A stretch of 64,000 nt of DNA. It comes from a delta proteobacterium MLS_D. GTDB lineage: Bacteria; Desulfobacterota; Syntrophia; Syntrophales; UBA2210. Below, piece after piece: positions 17,400 through 25,115 of the stretch (the first letter of the stretch is position 1; every line of letters begins with the position of its first letter). Made by a program: the position numbers and the translations under genes. Below the pieces are notes generated by a model. The model made no database searches and was not told where the DNA came from. It saw nothing but the letters and a program-made list of their open reading frames with translations. The stretch lies in contig LQBH01000010.1 of NCBI GenBank assembly GCA_002030015.1, positions 1-64,000 on the forward strand, read 5' to 3'.

Positions 17400-18238
17400 T
17401 GAGAAAGGCTGAAGGCGCTTTACGCATAGTGACCATCAACACCTGCAAGGGAGACGGTTATTATCACCGGCGGATGCAGATGATGGCCAGCGAGCTCTCC
17501 ATGCTGGTGCCGGATATTATCTGTCTGCAGGAGTCGGTGCAGAGCGTCGACTTTCAGGTCGATACCGCCAGCTATCTCGCCGATGTCCTGAAGATGGATA
17601 TGATCTATGCCCCGGCACGTCTAAAGAACCGTGCCGTCGACAAGGCCGGTTTTCTTTGTCACTCAGGTCTTGCCATCCTTTCGGTCAACTCCCTTGATGA
17701 TCATTGGCTTACCACTGTCCCGACCAGTGCGGAGGATCCCGATCGGCTGGCACTCAGTGCCCAGCTTTATCATGGCAATCAACTGATTACCATCACCAAT
17801 TTCCACCTCACCCATCTCTCAGGAATGGATACATTGCGCTATGAGCAACTTGCAACAATTATTGAAAAAAACGCTGATATCGCCGAGGATTCCTGCTGGT
17901 TCTGCTGCGGGGATTGTAATTTCGACATAGACCATGCCACCTTTGCTCGCCTTGGCAGGAGGACCGGCCTGCAGATAATTGACTGTTATCTTGCCGGTGG
18001 AGGGCAGTTACCCGGCGGAACATTGGTCCAAACCAACATGCCGCCAAATGAAAGCCGGATTGATCATATTTTTTGCCTGCTGAGCGAGGGGGAACAGTTT
18101 CCGGAACTCCTGAATGGCCGGATTATCCTGGATACTCCCGATCTTGAGGGCTGTTTCCCCTCGGATCATTTCGGGGTCTGTGTCGATATTTTCATGGAAA
18201 GAAAATGGAAACCATATATACCAACGCAACGATTATAA
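17399..18238 (+). CDS. endonuclease/exonuclease/phosphatase-fold hydrolase in the phn operon
   Basis: A 279-residue metal-dependent phosphohydrolase. The ATG at 17399 overlaps the PhnM stop by one base. All core motifs of the fold are present: Asn14 in TINTCKG, Glu45 in ICLQES, His136 in ITNFHLTH, Asp172/Asn174 in GDCNFD, Asp222-His223 in SRIDHIF and the catalytic SDHFGV (Asp256, His257). The family cleaves phosphodiesters or phosphomonoesters in nucleic acids, inositides, sphingomyelin and nucleotides. There is no signal peptide, so it acts in the cytoplasm. It is wedged between two PhnM genes and overlaps the second by 34 bp. A step handling a phosphodiester intermediate, comparable to that of PhnP in the known pathway, is a reasonable guess. 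Confidence 0.82.
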   Translation: MRKAEGALRIVTINTCKGDGYYHRRMQMMASELSMLVPDIICLQESVQSVDFQVDTASYLADVLKMDMIYAPARLKNRAVDKAGFLCHSGLAILSVNSLDDHWLTTVPTSAEDPDRLALSAQLYHGNQLITITNFHLTHLSGMDTLRYEQLATIIEKNADIAEDSCWFCCGDCNFDIDHATFARLGRRTGLQIIDCYLAGGGQLPGGTLVQTNMPPNESRIDHIFCLLSEGEQFPELLNGRIILDTPDLEGCFPSDHFGVCVDIFMERKWKPYIPTQRL

Positions 18239-19341
18239 CCAGAGACGAGACCGTGCACGGCACCCTCGTTGTTGAGGGCGAGGTGATCAAAGATGTCGAC
18301 AGCTCAATTTTCCGTGGCTGCGGGGCGGTTGACCTGGAGGGCGAGATGCTCCTGCCAGGTCTTATCGAAATCCATACCGACAATCTCGAAAAAAACATTC
18401 AGCCGCGACCGGGAGTAATCTGGCCCTCCATTATGTCAGCGGCCATGGCTCATGATGCCCAGGTCGCTGGTGCCGGCATAACCACGGTGTTCGATGCCCT
18501 TGCCGTGGGCGGGTTGCGCCAGTCGAGTCTGCGCTCGCGTATCTTCAAGGATTCCATAGAAGCTCTCAGCAAAGGCAAAGAGCATGGTGTTTTCAAGGCG
18601 GATCACTTTCTCCATCTTCGCTGTGAAGTGGCTGACGAATCAATGGAGGAGATGCTTTTGCCCCAGAGTGCGAATCCGGCCATACGCCTTATTTCCATTA
18701 TGGACCACACTCCGGGGCAACGGCAATGGTCCAACTTGGAGAAATGGCGGCTCTATCACCGGGACAAGGGCTGGACTGAGAAGGAAGCCCTGTCGATGAT
18801 CAGGGAACTGCAAGCCATGCAGAAGATGTGTGCCGGAAAACACCGGCGACTTGCGGTCGCTCTGGCTCATGAGAAATACATTCCCCTCGCCAGCCACGAT
18901 GATACGACCGTCGAAGATGTTGCTACGGCGGTTGCTGAAGGAATTGCAATCGCCGAATTTCCAACCACTCTGGCAGCAGCGGAGAAGGCCAAAGAGTATC
19001 AAATGGCGACCATTATTGGCGCACCAAATGCTGTTCGCGGCGGTTCTCACTCCGGCAACATTTCGGCTCTGGAACTGGTTGAAAATGATCTTCTCGATGG
19101 CCTGTCTTCCGATTATGTGCCTTCAAGCCTGCTGCACGCCGCCTTCTATCTGGCAGAGCAACGCCAAAAGCCCTTGCCCCAGACGGTGGGGTTGGTCAGC
19201 TGCAATATTGCCGATATCGTGGGACTTGCCGACCGGGGTGAACTTGCTGCCGGAAAGCGGGCGGACATGCTCCAGGTAAGGATGTTTGACGGTCTGCCCG
19301 TCTTGAAAAAAGTGTGGAGGCAGGGACGACAGATTGGTTGA
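18205..19341 (+). CDS. phnM: PhnM, alpha-D-ribose 1-methylphosphonate 5-triphosphate diphosphatase (canonical type)
   Basis: A 378-residue amidohydrolase, a length I recall as that of Escherichia coli PhnM. Its signatures are close to that enzyme: LLPGLIEIHTDNLEK with the H-T-D metal motif (His57, Asp59), RPGVIWP, LHLRCEV, ISIMDHTPGQRQW, LASHDDTTVE, IAEFPTTLAAAEKA, GAPNAVRGGSHSGN and LSSDYVPSSLL. The known reaction releases pyrophosphate from the ribose triphosphate intermediate of C-P lyase metabolism. It is the last gene of the operon and starts inside the preceding hydrolase gene (34-bp overlap), which implies translational coupling. PhnG-H-I-J-K-L are not in the window, so either the core lies elsewhere or this PhnM serves another pathway. 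Confidence 0.9.
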   Translation: METIYTNATIITRDETVHGTLVVEGEVIKDVDSSIFRGCGAVDLEGEMLLPGLIEIHTDNLEKNIQPRPGVIWPSIMSAAMAHDAQVAGAGITTVFDALAVGGLRQSSLRSRIFKDSIEALSKGKEHGVFKADHFLHLRCEVADESMEEMLLPQSANPAIRLISIMDHTPGQRQWSNLEKWRLYHRDKGWTEKEALSMIRELQAMQKMCAGKHRRLAVALAHEKYIPLASHDDTTVEDVATAVAEGIAIAEFPTTLAAAEKAKEYQMATIIGAPNAVRGGSHSGNISALELVENDLLDGLSSDYVPSSLLHAAFYLAEQRQKPLPQTVGLVSCNIADIVGLADRGELAAGKRADMLQVRMFDGLPVLKKVWRQGRQIG

Positions 19342-19523
19342 CCGAGCAGGGCCATGGTACCATCCCGCCACATCAACTATTTCCAAACGTTTCTTTGGAG
19401 GTGTTGTTTGTATCTCAGCAGAAATAGATTTGTCATGGCAATCCTCGCTTTCTTACCACATCGGAAAGTTGAGATGTTTCCTGAGAGGGTCGGATCGGCT
19501 AATAGCATTGAATTGTTCAGAAA

Positions 19524-19775
19524 TTGAGCAAATGCAAAGAAGAGCTTACCAAAGAACACCTCTCAAAAGTGCAACAGAACCTCAGCGAGATGTGTCTTCA
19601 GAAGCTTTCCCATGAGGAGGGCGAGGTGCTGATGAAGGAGGGGAGGGAGATGGTCATTGCTTTTTCTGATTTCACCGGCCGGCTGTGTGAGCGGATCTGT
19701 TTCCGCTACTACCCGCCCCGGGAGATTGAGGAGTATCTCCAGGCCATTGCACCGCCGGATGGTGAGGCCAAATGA
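19524..19775 (+). CDS. small hypothetical protein
   Basis: An 83-residue frame starting at TTG, with no convincing ribosome-binding site. An in-frame ATG at 19590 would give 61 residues. The product is charged and helical (LSHEEGEVLMKEGREMV), with two Cys near residues 56-60 (LCERICFRYYPPREIEEYL) and no membrane segment. No family is recognised. Protein-like composition and the lack of any competing gene are the only support. Confidence 0.3.
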   Translation: MSKCKEELTKEHLSKVQQNLSEMCLQKLSHEEGEVLMKEGREMVIAFSDFTGRLCERICFRYYPPREIEEYLQAIAPPDGEAK

Positions 19776-20420
19776 ACGGGGTGCGGCAAGCTTGAATGTC
19801 CTTTTGCATTGTGCTGCGCTGGTTCACCTGCAGCAAATGTGAGGCGAGACGAGGAACCGTTCTTGGTTGCTATTTTCCGTCTATGCCGAAATGACTCGCT
19901 CGGGTCGCTGTCGCCCCTATTACCACTAACCAACAGATCGTATTGAAATCGAGAAGGTCAGTTTTCTTGCCGTAACGAATGGGCGTCCCACTGAATACTC
20001 GACATTGGTTTAACAGCTGACAGAATAGCAGGACTTAGGATAATATATGGCTATGGGAAAAGTTGACGCCGAGAGTGAGAAGCAAGAACCGCTTGGTAAT
20101 AGTAACCCCCTGGTGTCCGCATGCACGAGCTTGCTGGCTCTACACTGGTTCACAGGTGGTTTTGCTGGTATTGGCCTTGTCAGACGGCCTGCAGTAGGGA
20201 TTTCGCCATCCAGTCGCCGTGTCACTCACGAGGGTACTGATGTACTGGCCCTGCAACAGCGATGGTGGGCGCTTTCCAACAGTTTCGAGGACTTCGTCAA
20301 GTTATACTGATGACTGTCCTTTTGATGTGCCGTACTGCTTTTTGTAACGGGTAGGCCTGCGGGTAAAAAATATTTTTAATAAAGAATAAAACCTTTTATT
20401 ACAGTAGGTTGTTAGTTAAA

Positions 20421-20443
20421 TTAGATTCCGACCTCCGGCACCA
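20421..20443 (+). other. tRNA-Leu-like 3' fragment, candidate attachment site
   Basis: The 23 bases end in CTCCGGC-A-CCA (20433-20443): an acceptor 3' strand, discriminator A and encoded CCA. CCGAC before it fits a T-stem 3' strand and TTAGATT resembles a T-loop (TTCGATT). CTCCGGC pairs with GCCGGAG, which begins many bacterial tRNA-Leu genes. Upstream bases do not form the rest of a tRNA, so this is a displaced 3' end, as left at the far end of an element inserted into a tRNA gene. An intact tRNA-Leu would be expected beyond the left window edge. Confidence 0.5.
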
Positions 20444-20453
20444 TTTTAAAATC

Positions 20454-20488
20454 AAGGGGTTGTGGCTTTATGCGCTGCAACCCTTTTT
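20454..20488 (+). terminator. intrinsic terminator after the tRNA-like fragment
   Basis: A 13-pair stem (20454-20466 with 20474-20486, core GGGTTG/CAACCC and a few G-T pairs) and a seven-base loop are followed by T residues. It stands 10 bp after the CCA, as a tRNA gene terminator would. This supports the view that the fragment was once the end of a transcribed tRNA. Confidence 0.75.
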
Positions 20489-20593
20489 CTTTCAAACAAC
20501 TAACCCGGGGACACTGTCAATTATTTACGAGTCTCCCCGGGAAATTTATGGTATTTTGCCAACTTTGCTGTTTGAGACGTGAAAGGACGAGTC

Positions 20594-21007
20594 ATGAAAA
20601 AATTGTTGACAGGAATCGTGATATTCTTCGTGCTCACGGGGATTGTCCACGCCGGAGATGGACCGGCCGTGGTTTCGCAGGAACTCGCGAAAGTAACGAC
20701 CAGCTGGAATGGCGCGGAACTTCCGGCATACCCGGCGGGCACACCGGAAATTACTATTCTAAGAATTGAGATTCCCGCCGGGACGGTACTGCCCAGACAC
20801 AAGCATCCTGTAATAAACGCGGGGGTTCTTCTGCAGGGAGAACTGACCGTGGTCACGGACGAGGGAGACCGGCTGCACCTGAAAGCCGGCGAGTCCATCG
20901 TTGAAGTGGTTGACACCTGGCACTACGGCATGAACGAGGGCGCCGACACGGCGGTCATCATTGTGTTCTACGCCGGTGTCGCGGGCGTGCCCGTAACGGT
21001 GCGTTGA
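20594..21007 (+). CDS. secreted cupin-domain protein
   Basis: A 137-residue protein with a Sec signal peptide (LLTGIVIFFVLTGIVHA) and a single cupin beta-barrel. Cupin motif 1 reads PRHKHPVINAGVLLQGEL, containing the metal-ligand pattern H-x-H. The Glu of that motif is not obvious, since the position after NAG is a Val. Motif 2 is around IVEVVDTWHYGMNEG and supplies a His. Metal binding is therefore likely, and function may be sugar or small-molecule binding, or oxygenase-like. The ATG at 20594 follows GGACGA. It is the first gene of the backbone after the presumed island join and stands 210 bp from the next gene. Confidence 0.75.
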   Translation: MKKLLTGIVIFFVLTGIVHAGDGPAVVSQELAKVTTSWNGAELPAYPAGTPEITILRIEIPAGTVLPRHKHPVINAGVLLQGELTVVTDEGDRLHLKAGESIVEVVDTWHYGMNEGADTAVIIVFYAGVAGVPVTVR

Positions 21008-21216
21008 CCACAGCCTGACTTGAAATTTATTCATCGGAAAACAATATTTTTCTTTGTAACCATTTGCTACAATCTGCTCGGACTTGCTCATCGGCATTGA
21101 ACCATGACACTGGAAAACCGGCGGCGGCATGCGGCAGATTTCTTTTTCCCGTCGATGATGATGGTTTTTCCGCCCGGTTGACGACCGGATCTGATTTCCG
21201 TGAAGGAGCATGTGTA

Positions 21217-21648
21217 ATGTCTGCAGAATCTATGTCGGGTCTTGAAATGATGAAGGCGATGGTCGAGGGGAAAATCCCTCCCGCTTCGATAGCCGAAACC
21301 ATACCGATGAGGGGCATCAAGGCGGAATATGGCCTGGTGGTTTTCGAGGCGACGGCTGATGATCGACACATAAATCCTCTTGGTGGTGTTCATGGAGGTT
21401 TCGCGGCGACGGTCATGGACTCGGTGACGGGTTGCGCCGTTCATACTGTTCTCGAACCGGGGGTCGGATACGGCACAATCGATCTCAATGTAAAATTCCT
21501 CAAGGCCGTTCCAAAAAACAAGACGCTCAGGGCCGAGGGCAAAGTAATCAATTTTTCAAAATTTCTGGGCATTTCAGAAGGCGTGTTGAGCGATGAAAAC
21601 GGCACGATTTACGCTCATGCCACGGCAACGTGCATGATCTTCCGTTGA
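21217..21648 (+). CDS. PaaI-like hotdog-fold acyl-CoA thioesterase
   Basis: A 143-residue hotdog protein. The ATG at 21217 has GAAGGA upstream; the frame remains open far upstream without homology. Family features are the central-helix motif NPLGGVHGGFAATVMDSVTG, which carries the HGG turn and the catalytic acidic residue, and the strand YGTIDLNVKFLKAVP. The family hydrolyses acyl- or aryl-CoA thioesters such as phenylacetyl-CoA derivatives. Together with the second hotdog gene 596 bp downstream, the VOC protein and the acyl-CoA dehydrogenase, it suggests a CoA-ester pathway. Substrate cannot be read from sequence. Confidence 0.85.
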   Translation: MSAESMSGLEMMKAMVEGKIPPASIAETIPMRGIKAEYGLVVFEATADDRHINPLGGVHGGFAATVMDSVTGCAVHTVLEPGVGYGTIDLNVKFLKAVPKNKTLRAEGKVINFSKFLGISEGVLSDENGTIYAHATATCMIFR

Positions 21649-21726
21649 ATCCCCGATTAGCAACGACGTTAACGGCGACGAAAATGCCGTTCCGCCGTAT
21701 GCCGATTATTATACGGGAACAATAAA

Positions 21727-22224
21727 ATGCTGAAAAACGGCATAGAGGTTATCAATAAAAACGGCCTGCATTATATTGTCGGAGAAGGCGGCACGCCCGT
21801 CACATTCAAGCCGTGGCTCGGAGACACCTTTTCGTTTCTCTATGACTTTATAATGGAAAAATCCGTCTTCCCCGGGAAATTTGGCGGCGACATCATTCTC
21901 GGCACGGGGACCCCCACTGTCACGCAGGAAGATTTCGTTCTCCATCCGCGGCTGAAGCGGCATTATCCCCGCCGTATCACCATTTATCATTCAGACGGAG
22001 ACAGCGAGGTCGCTTTGACGATCACCCTCAGAAACCTTGCCGAGGAAGTGGATCTCCTCGAGGACTCGGGCATGAATCCTTTCTCGCAATGGATAACGAG
22101 AACATTTGTCGCGCGGCCCTCCTATTTCCGCGTCAGTGCCGATTTTGAGGGATTCGTGCGCCGGGGCAACGTAAAAGACCGCCTCTCCGGCGAATGCCTT
22201 TACGAAGTCATGATTTTCGAATAA
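21727..22224 (+). CDS. conserved-looking protein of unknown function
   Basis: A 165-residue cytoplasmic protein with no signal peptide, no membrane helix and no motif I can assign. It begins MLKNGIEVINKNGLHYIV and holds a Trp/Phe-rich middle (FKPWLGDTFSFLYDFIMEK). It alternates short strands and acidic turns in the second half (HSDGDSEVALTITLRNLAEE), which suggests a mostly beta fold. It lies between two hotdog thioesterase genes, 19 bp before the second, so it is probably co-transcribed and linked to CoA-ester chemistry. Nothing further can be claimed. Confidence 0.65.
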   Translation: MLKNGIEVINKNGLHYIVGEGGTPVTFKPWLGDTFSFLYDFIMEKSVFPGKFGGDIILGTGTPTVTQEDFVLHPRLKRHYPRRITIYHSDGDSEVALTITLRNLAEEVDLLEDSGMNPFSQWITRTFVARPSYFRVSADFEGFVRRGNVKDRLSGECLYEVMIFE

Positions 22225-22243
22225 CATATTAAAGGAGAGACAG

Positions 22244-22702
22244 GTGCCATCCGAGAAAACCGGGACAGGGCCGCATTATTTTCGCATGGAAGACTGGATT
22301 TCATGCGCCCCCTTTGAAAAGCTGCTGAACATCACCATAGAAGAAGCATCCGACGGCCGGGCGACACTGACCATGCCCTTTCTCGTCGACTACGCCCAGG
22401 GGGCCGGGCTGATGCACGGCGGCGCCCTCGTCAGTCTGGCGGATACCGCCGTGGTAATGGCAATCAAAAGCCTGTTGCCGCCGGAAACGCATTTCGCGAC
22501 CATCGCTCTCGAAGCGAAATACCTTCGCGCGGTGAAACAGGGTATCATCACGGCGCGGGCGAAAATGACGGAAAGAAAGGATCGAACGTTCAAGGGAGAG
22601 GCCGTCCTCTTCGATGAAGAAAACCGTCCGGTGATGGAATTCACGTCAACTTTTAAAATCGCCAGGGACGCCGGGATTAAAAATGTGACCTTCGGCACGT
22701 GA
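22244..22702 (+). CDS. hotdog-fold thioesterase (PaaI/YiiD-like)
   Basis: A 152-residue hotdog protein with a GTG start preceded by AAAGGAGAG. The conserved motif GAGLMHGGALVSLADTAVVM contains the HGG turn and the catalytic Asp region, and ALEAKYLRAVKQGIITA is the typical following strand. It is a different subtype from the hotdog protein encoded at 21217 (different N-terminus, longer). It may hydrolyse a CoA thioester or another pathway intermediate. The unknown protein lies just upstream and the VOC protein downstream. Confidence 0.85.
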   Translation: MPSEKTGTGPHYFRMEDWISCAPFEKLLNITIEEASDGRATLTMPFLVDYAQGAGLMHGGALVSLADTAVVMAIKSLLPPETHFATIALEAKYLRAVKQGIITARAKMTERKDRTFKGEAVLFDEENRPVMEFTSTFKIARDAGIKNVTFGT

Positions 22703-22837
22703 TATACGGAATTATCAAACGCGGAACGACGGGAACTTCACGTTGCCGGAAATCACCTCACGGCCGCGGCTGATGCCTGTTCATCCGCCGCAGGCACTAT
22801 AATAATAAAAATTACATTCCGGAAAGGGGGAAACATT

Positions 22838-23248
22838 ATGCAGGTTCGCTCGATCGATCACATAAGCTACGCCGTGACGGATATCGAAGCGACTGTCGAG
22901 GCCTGGTCGCGGCTCTATGGTATGGGACCGTGGACGTACCAGGAAAACGGCGGCACGGACGCGAAAGGTCGCCCCTGGAAAATCAGAATGGCCTTCACCA
23001 GCGTGGGAACCACGGAAGTCGAGCTGGTACAGTGCCTTGAAGGCAGGATTTTCCAGTCAAAATTTATCGACAAGTGGGGTGAAGGTCTTCATCATATCGG
23101 CTTCTTCGTGGATGACGTGGACGCCGAAGTGGAACGACTGGTCGCTGACGGGGCCGGTCTTATCATCCACGATCCGGGCAGGTTCGCCTATCTCGACGCG
23201 GGCGGTCCCGGCGGCGCGATCTTTGAATTAATGAAGAAGCGCTCCTGA
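22838..23248 (+). CDS. VOC-superfamily protein, methylmalonyl-CoA epimerase-like
   Basis: A 136-residue glyoxalase-fold protein. Metal-ligand positions of the family are visible: His8 in IDHISYAVTD, a Glu in VELVQCLEG, His in LHHIGFFVDDVDAEV and Glu in IFELMKK at the C-terminus. Methylmalonyl-CoA epimerases share this one-domain length and the GLHHI/FELM motifs, but the family also includes other lyases and epimerases. The neighbouring thioesterases and acyl-CoA dehydrogenase fit an acyl-CoA substrate. AAAGGGG lies upstream of the ATG. Confidence 0.75.
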   Translation: MQVRSIDHISYAVTDIEATVEAWSRLYGMGPWTYQENGGTDAKGRPWKIRMAFTSVGTTEVELVQCLEGRIFQSKFIDKWGEGLHHIGFFVDDVDAEVERLVADGAGLIIHDPGRFAYLDAGGPGGAIFELMKKRS

Positions 23249-23350
23249 GCGAAAGTCACCGACCGGCGGATGTCGCTCCCGCCTCGCCTGCGGCGTCGGG
23301 CCGGTTGGCTTTCCCTGCTGCAACTGGCGCATCGAAAAGGAGGGATCCCA

Positions 23351-24523
23351 ATGTACAATTTCGAATTGTCGGAAGAAAGAAAACAATACCAGGAACTGGC
23401 GAAACGGTTCGCCGAAAACGAGGTCAGGCCCCTGAACGGCAAGTTCGACGATGACTGGGAAACACACCGGTACATGTCGGAGGTGCTGGAAAAAGCCGCC
23501 GCGCTCGGGTTCATGGGTCTTCCCGTAGATCCGAAATACGGAGGGTCGGGGGCCGACGGCATGACAGTCATGGCGGTTCTCGAGGAACTCGCCGCGGTGA
23601 ACGGCGGCGTCGCCTGCGTCATCGGCGACACGTGGTTCGCCCAGACGCCCATCGTCATCGCCGCGAACGACGAGCAGCGAGAACGGTTCCTGCGTCCCCT
23701 CAGCTCACGGGAGACGCCCAATCTCGGTTGTATCTGCATGACGGAACCCGCGTCGGGTGCCGACATTGAGGATCCGAGGATGAAACTGAAAACGGTCAGG
23801 ACCGTCGTCCGGGAAGACAACGACGAATATGTCATCAACGGCGTCAAGATCTGGCCGAGCAATGCCGGCATTGCCTCGCACTACGTGGTTGTCGCGACCA
23901 CGAACCCCGAAAAGGAAGAGGAAGGTTCGTGCATTCTCGTCGTCGAGGCAGGAACGCCGGGACTTTCCTTCGGAAAAATCGAGCGCAAGATGGGTATGCC
24001 GGAAGATCAGAACCGCGAGGTGATCTTCGACAATGTGCGCGTGCCGAAAGCCAACCTCCTGGGGAAAATCGGCGACGGCCATCGCATCCTGCAGACAACC
24101 GTGACTTACAACCGCCTGGGAGCGGGCATGATCTCCGTCGGCATCGCCCGCGGCGCCTTTGAATACGCGCTCGAATACTGCAAATCCAGGGTGGTCGGAG
24201 GAAAACCGCTTGTGGCGCACAGCCTTGTCTCGGCCATGTTCGCCGACATGGCAATGGAAATAGACGCGGCGCGGCTCATGGTATACCGGGCATCCTGGGC
24301 ACTCAAGAAACGCCATCCGCGAAGGGCGGTCTACTCGGACATGGCGAAAGTGTATGGCACGAACGCCGCCATGCGGGTGACGACGGACTGCGTGCAGGTC
24401 ATGGGGTCCTACGGTTATTCGCGGGAATATCCCGTCGAGAAATACATGCGTGACGCGAAGATAGTCCAGATTTATCTCGGACCGAACGAAATGGTGAGGC
24501 AGGTTATAGGAGAAAATCTCTGA
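23351..24523 (+). CDS. acyl-CoA dehydrogenase family flavoprotein lacking the canonical catalytic Glu
   Basis: A 390-residue FAD enzyme of the acyl-CoA dehydrogenase fold. The start at 23351 is clear (FELSEERKQYQELAKRFAEN), with AGGAGGG upstream. Typical blocks are GLPVDPKYGGSGAD, CMTEPASGAD, FDNVRVPKANLLG and VMGSYGYSREYPVEKYMRD. The C-terminal motif that normally reads Y-E-G-T, with Glu as catalytic base, is YLGPNEMVRQVIG, so Leu376 replaces Glu. The alternative base used by isovaleryl-CoA dehydrogenase would fall near TYNRLGAG, which has no Glu either. The enzyme may use another base, work on an unusual substrate, or act as a reductase. It ends the gene group with the thioesterases and VOC protein. 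Confidence 0.88.
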   Translation: MYNFELSEERKQYQELAKRFAENEVRPLNGKFDDDWETHRYMSEVLEKAAALGFMGLPVDPKYGGSGADGMTVMAVLEELAAVNGGVACVIGDTWFAQTPIVIAANDEQRERFLRPLSSRETPNLGCICMTEPASGADIEDPRMKLKTVRTVVREDNDEYVINGVKIWPSNAGIASHYVVVATTNPEKEEEGSCILVVEAGTPGLSFGKIERKMGMPEDQNREVIFDNVRVPKANLLGKIGDGHRILQTTVTYNRLGAGMISVGIARGAFEYALEYCKSRVVGGKPLVAHSLVSAMFADMAMEIDAARLMVYRASWALKKRHPRRAVYSDMAKVYGTNAAMRVTTDCVQVMGSYGYSREYPVEKYMRDAKIVQIYLGPNEMVRQVIGENL

Positions 24524-24706
24524 CGGATAGAGGGAAGAACCTTCATTCACCATGCGGAGCGTTTGCACTCGAACATTTCCGTGTTTTCCGAATGCTGCGC
24601 GTGGTTACCCTCTTTCGGAAGGTCCTCGCCCTGCCGTGCCTATTCTTCGCAGCGGCGGGGACTATTCTATACCGCGGCTGAATGTCTTCTTATTGCCTGA
24701 ACCGGT

Positions 24707-25108
24707 TCAGGCTTCGCCGGGCTGCCGGCGCAGGTCGATGAGATCATGCACCTTGCTGTCCAGGTCCTGAAGGCGGAATGGTTTGAGGATGTAATCGTCG
24801 GCGCCCGACAACATCGCGGTCCTTATAACGGACTCGTCGATGACGGCGGTTATTATAACGACTATTGTTTGTGGAACTTTATTTTTTATTTCCTTTAACA
24901 CGTCAATACCCCCGCGGCCGGGCATGATTATATCGAGAAGCACCGCGTGAGGGTGAAAAGAGTTGAATTTCTCGAGCGCCTCGTCGCCGGTTTTTGCGGT
25001 GCAGGTCTCGTAGCCGTACAACTCGAAATATTCCTGCAGGATTCTCAGGATTTCCGGCTCATCGTCAACGAGAAGGATTTTCTCCCGTCTTTTTTCCACG
25101 CCCGTCAT
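24707..25108 (-). CDS. single-domain response regulator (CheY-like)
   Basis: A 133-residue protein that is one receiver domain: acidic pocket LLVDDEPEI, phospho-acceptor Asp59 in VLLDIIMPGRGG, Thr in VVIITAV and Lys109 in DDYILKPFRL. No output domain follows, so it must work by phosphotransfer or protein contact. It starts 7 bp after the stop of the large PAS kinase on the same strand and is its obvious partner. Confidence 0.92.
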   Translation of the reverse strand: MTGVEKRREKILLVDDEPEILRILQEYFELYGYETCTAKTGDEALEKFNSFHPHAVLLDIIMPGRGGIDVLKEIKNKVPQTIVVIITAVIDESVIRTAMLSGADDYILKPFRLQDLDSKVHDLIDLRRQPGEA

Positions 25109-25115
25109 CTCCGTT

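Larger units (their letters stand above)
19342..20593. other. gene-poor interval at the island/backbone join
   Basis: About 1.25 kb follows the phn operon with one doubtful small gene (19524-19775). The rest shows no family I recognise. Near its right end are a tRNA-Leu-like 3' fragment (20421-20443) and a strong terminator (20454-20488). To the right of these, composition and gene density change to those of the remaining window. Confidence 0.5.

Noticed and set aside
20047-20310. 87-residue open frame before the tRNA-like fragment
   Set aside because: No ribosome-binding site and low-complexity, non-protein-like content; probably chance in the gene-poor join region.
23705-24568. 287-residue minus-strand frame over the acyl-CoA dehydrogenase
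   Set aside because: His/Arg-rich antisense reading without motifs.
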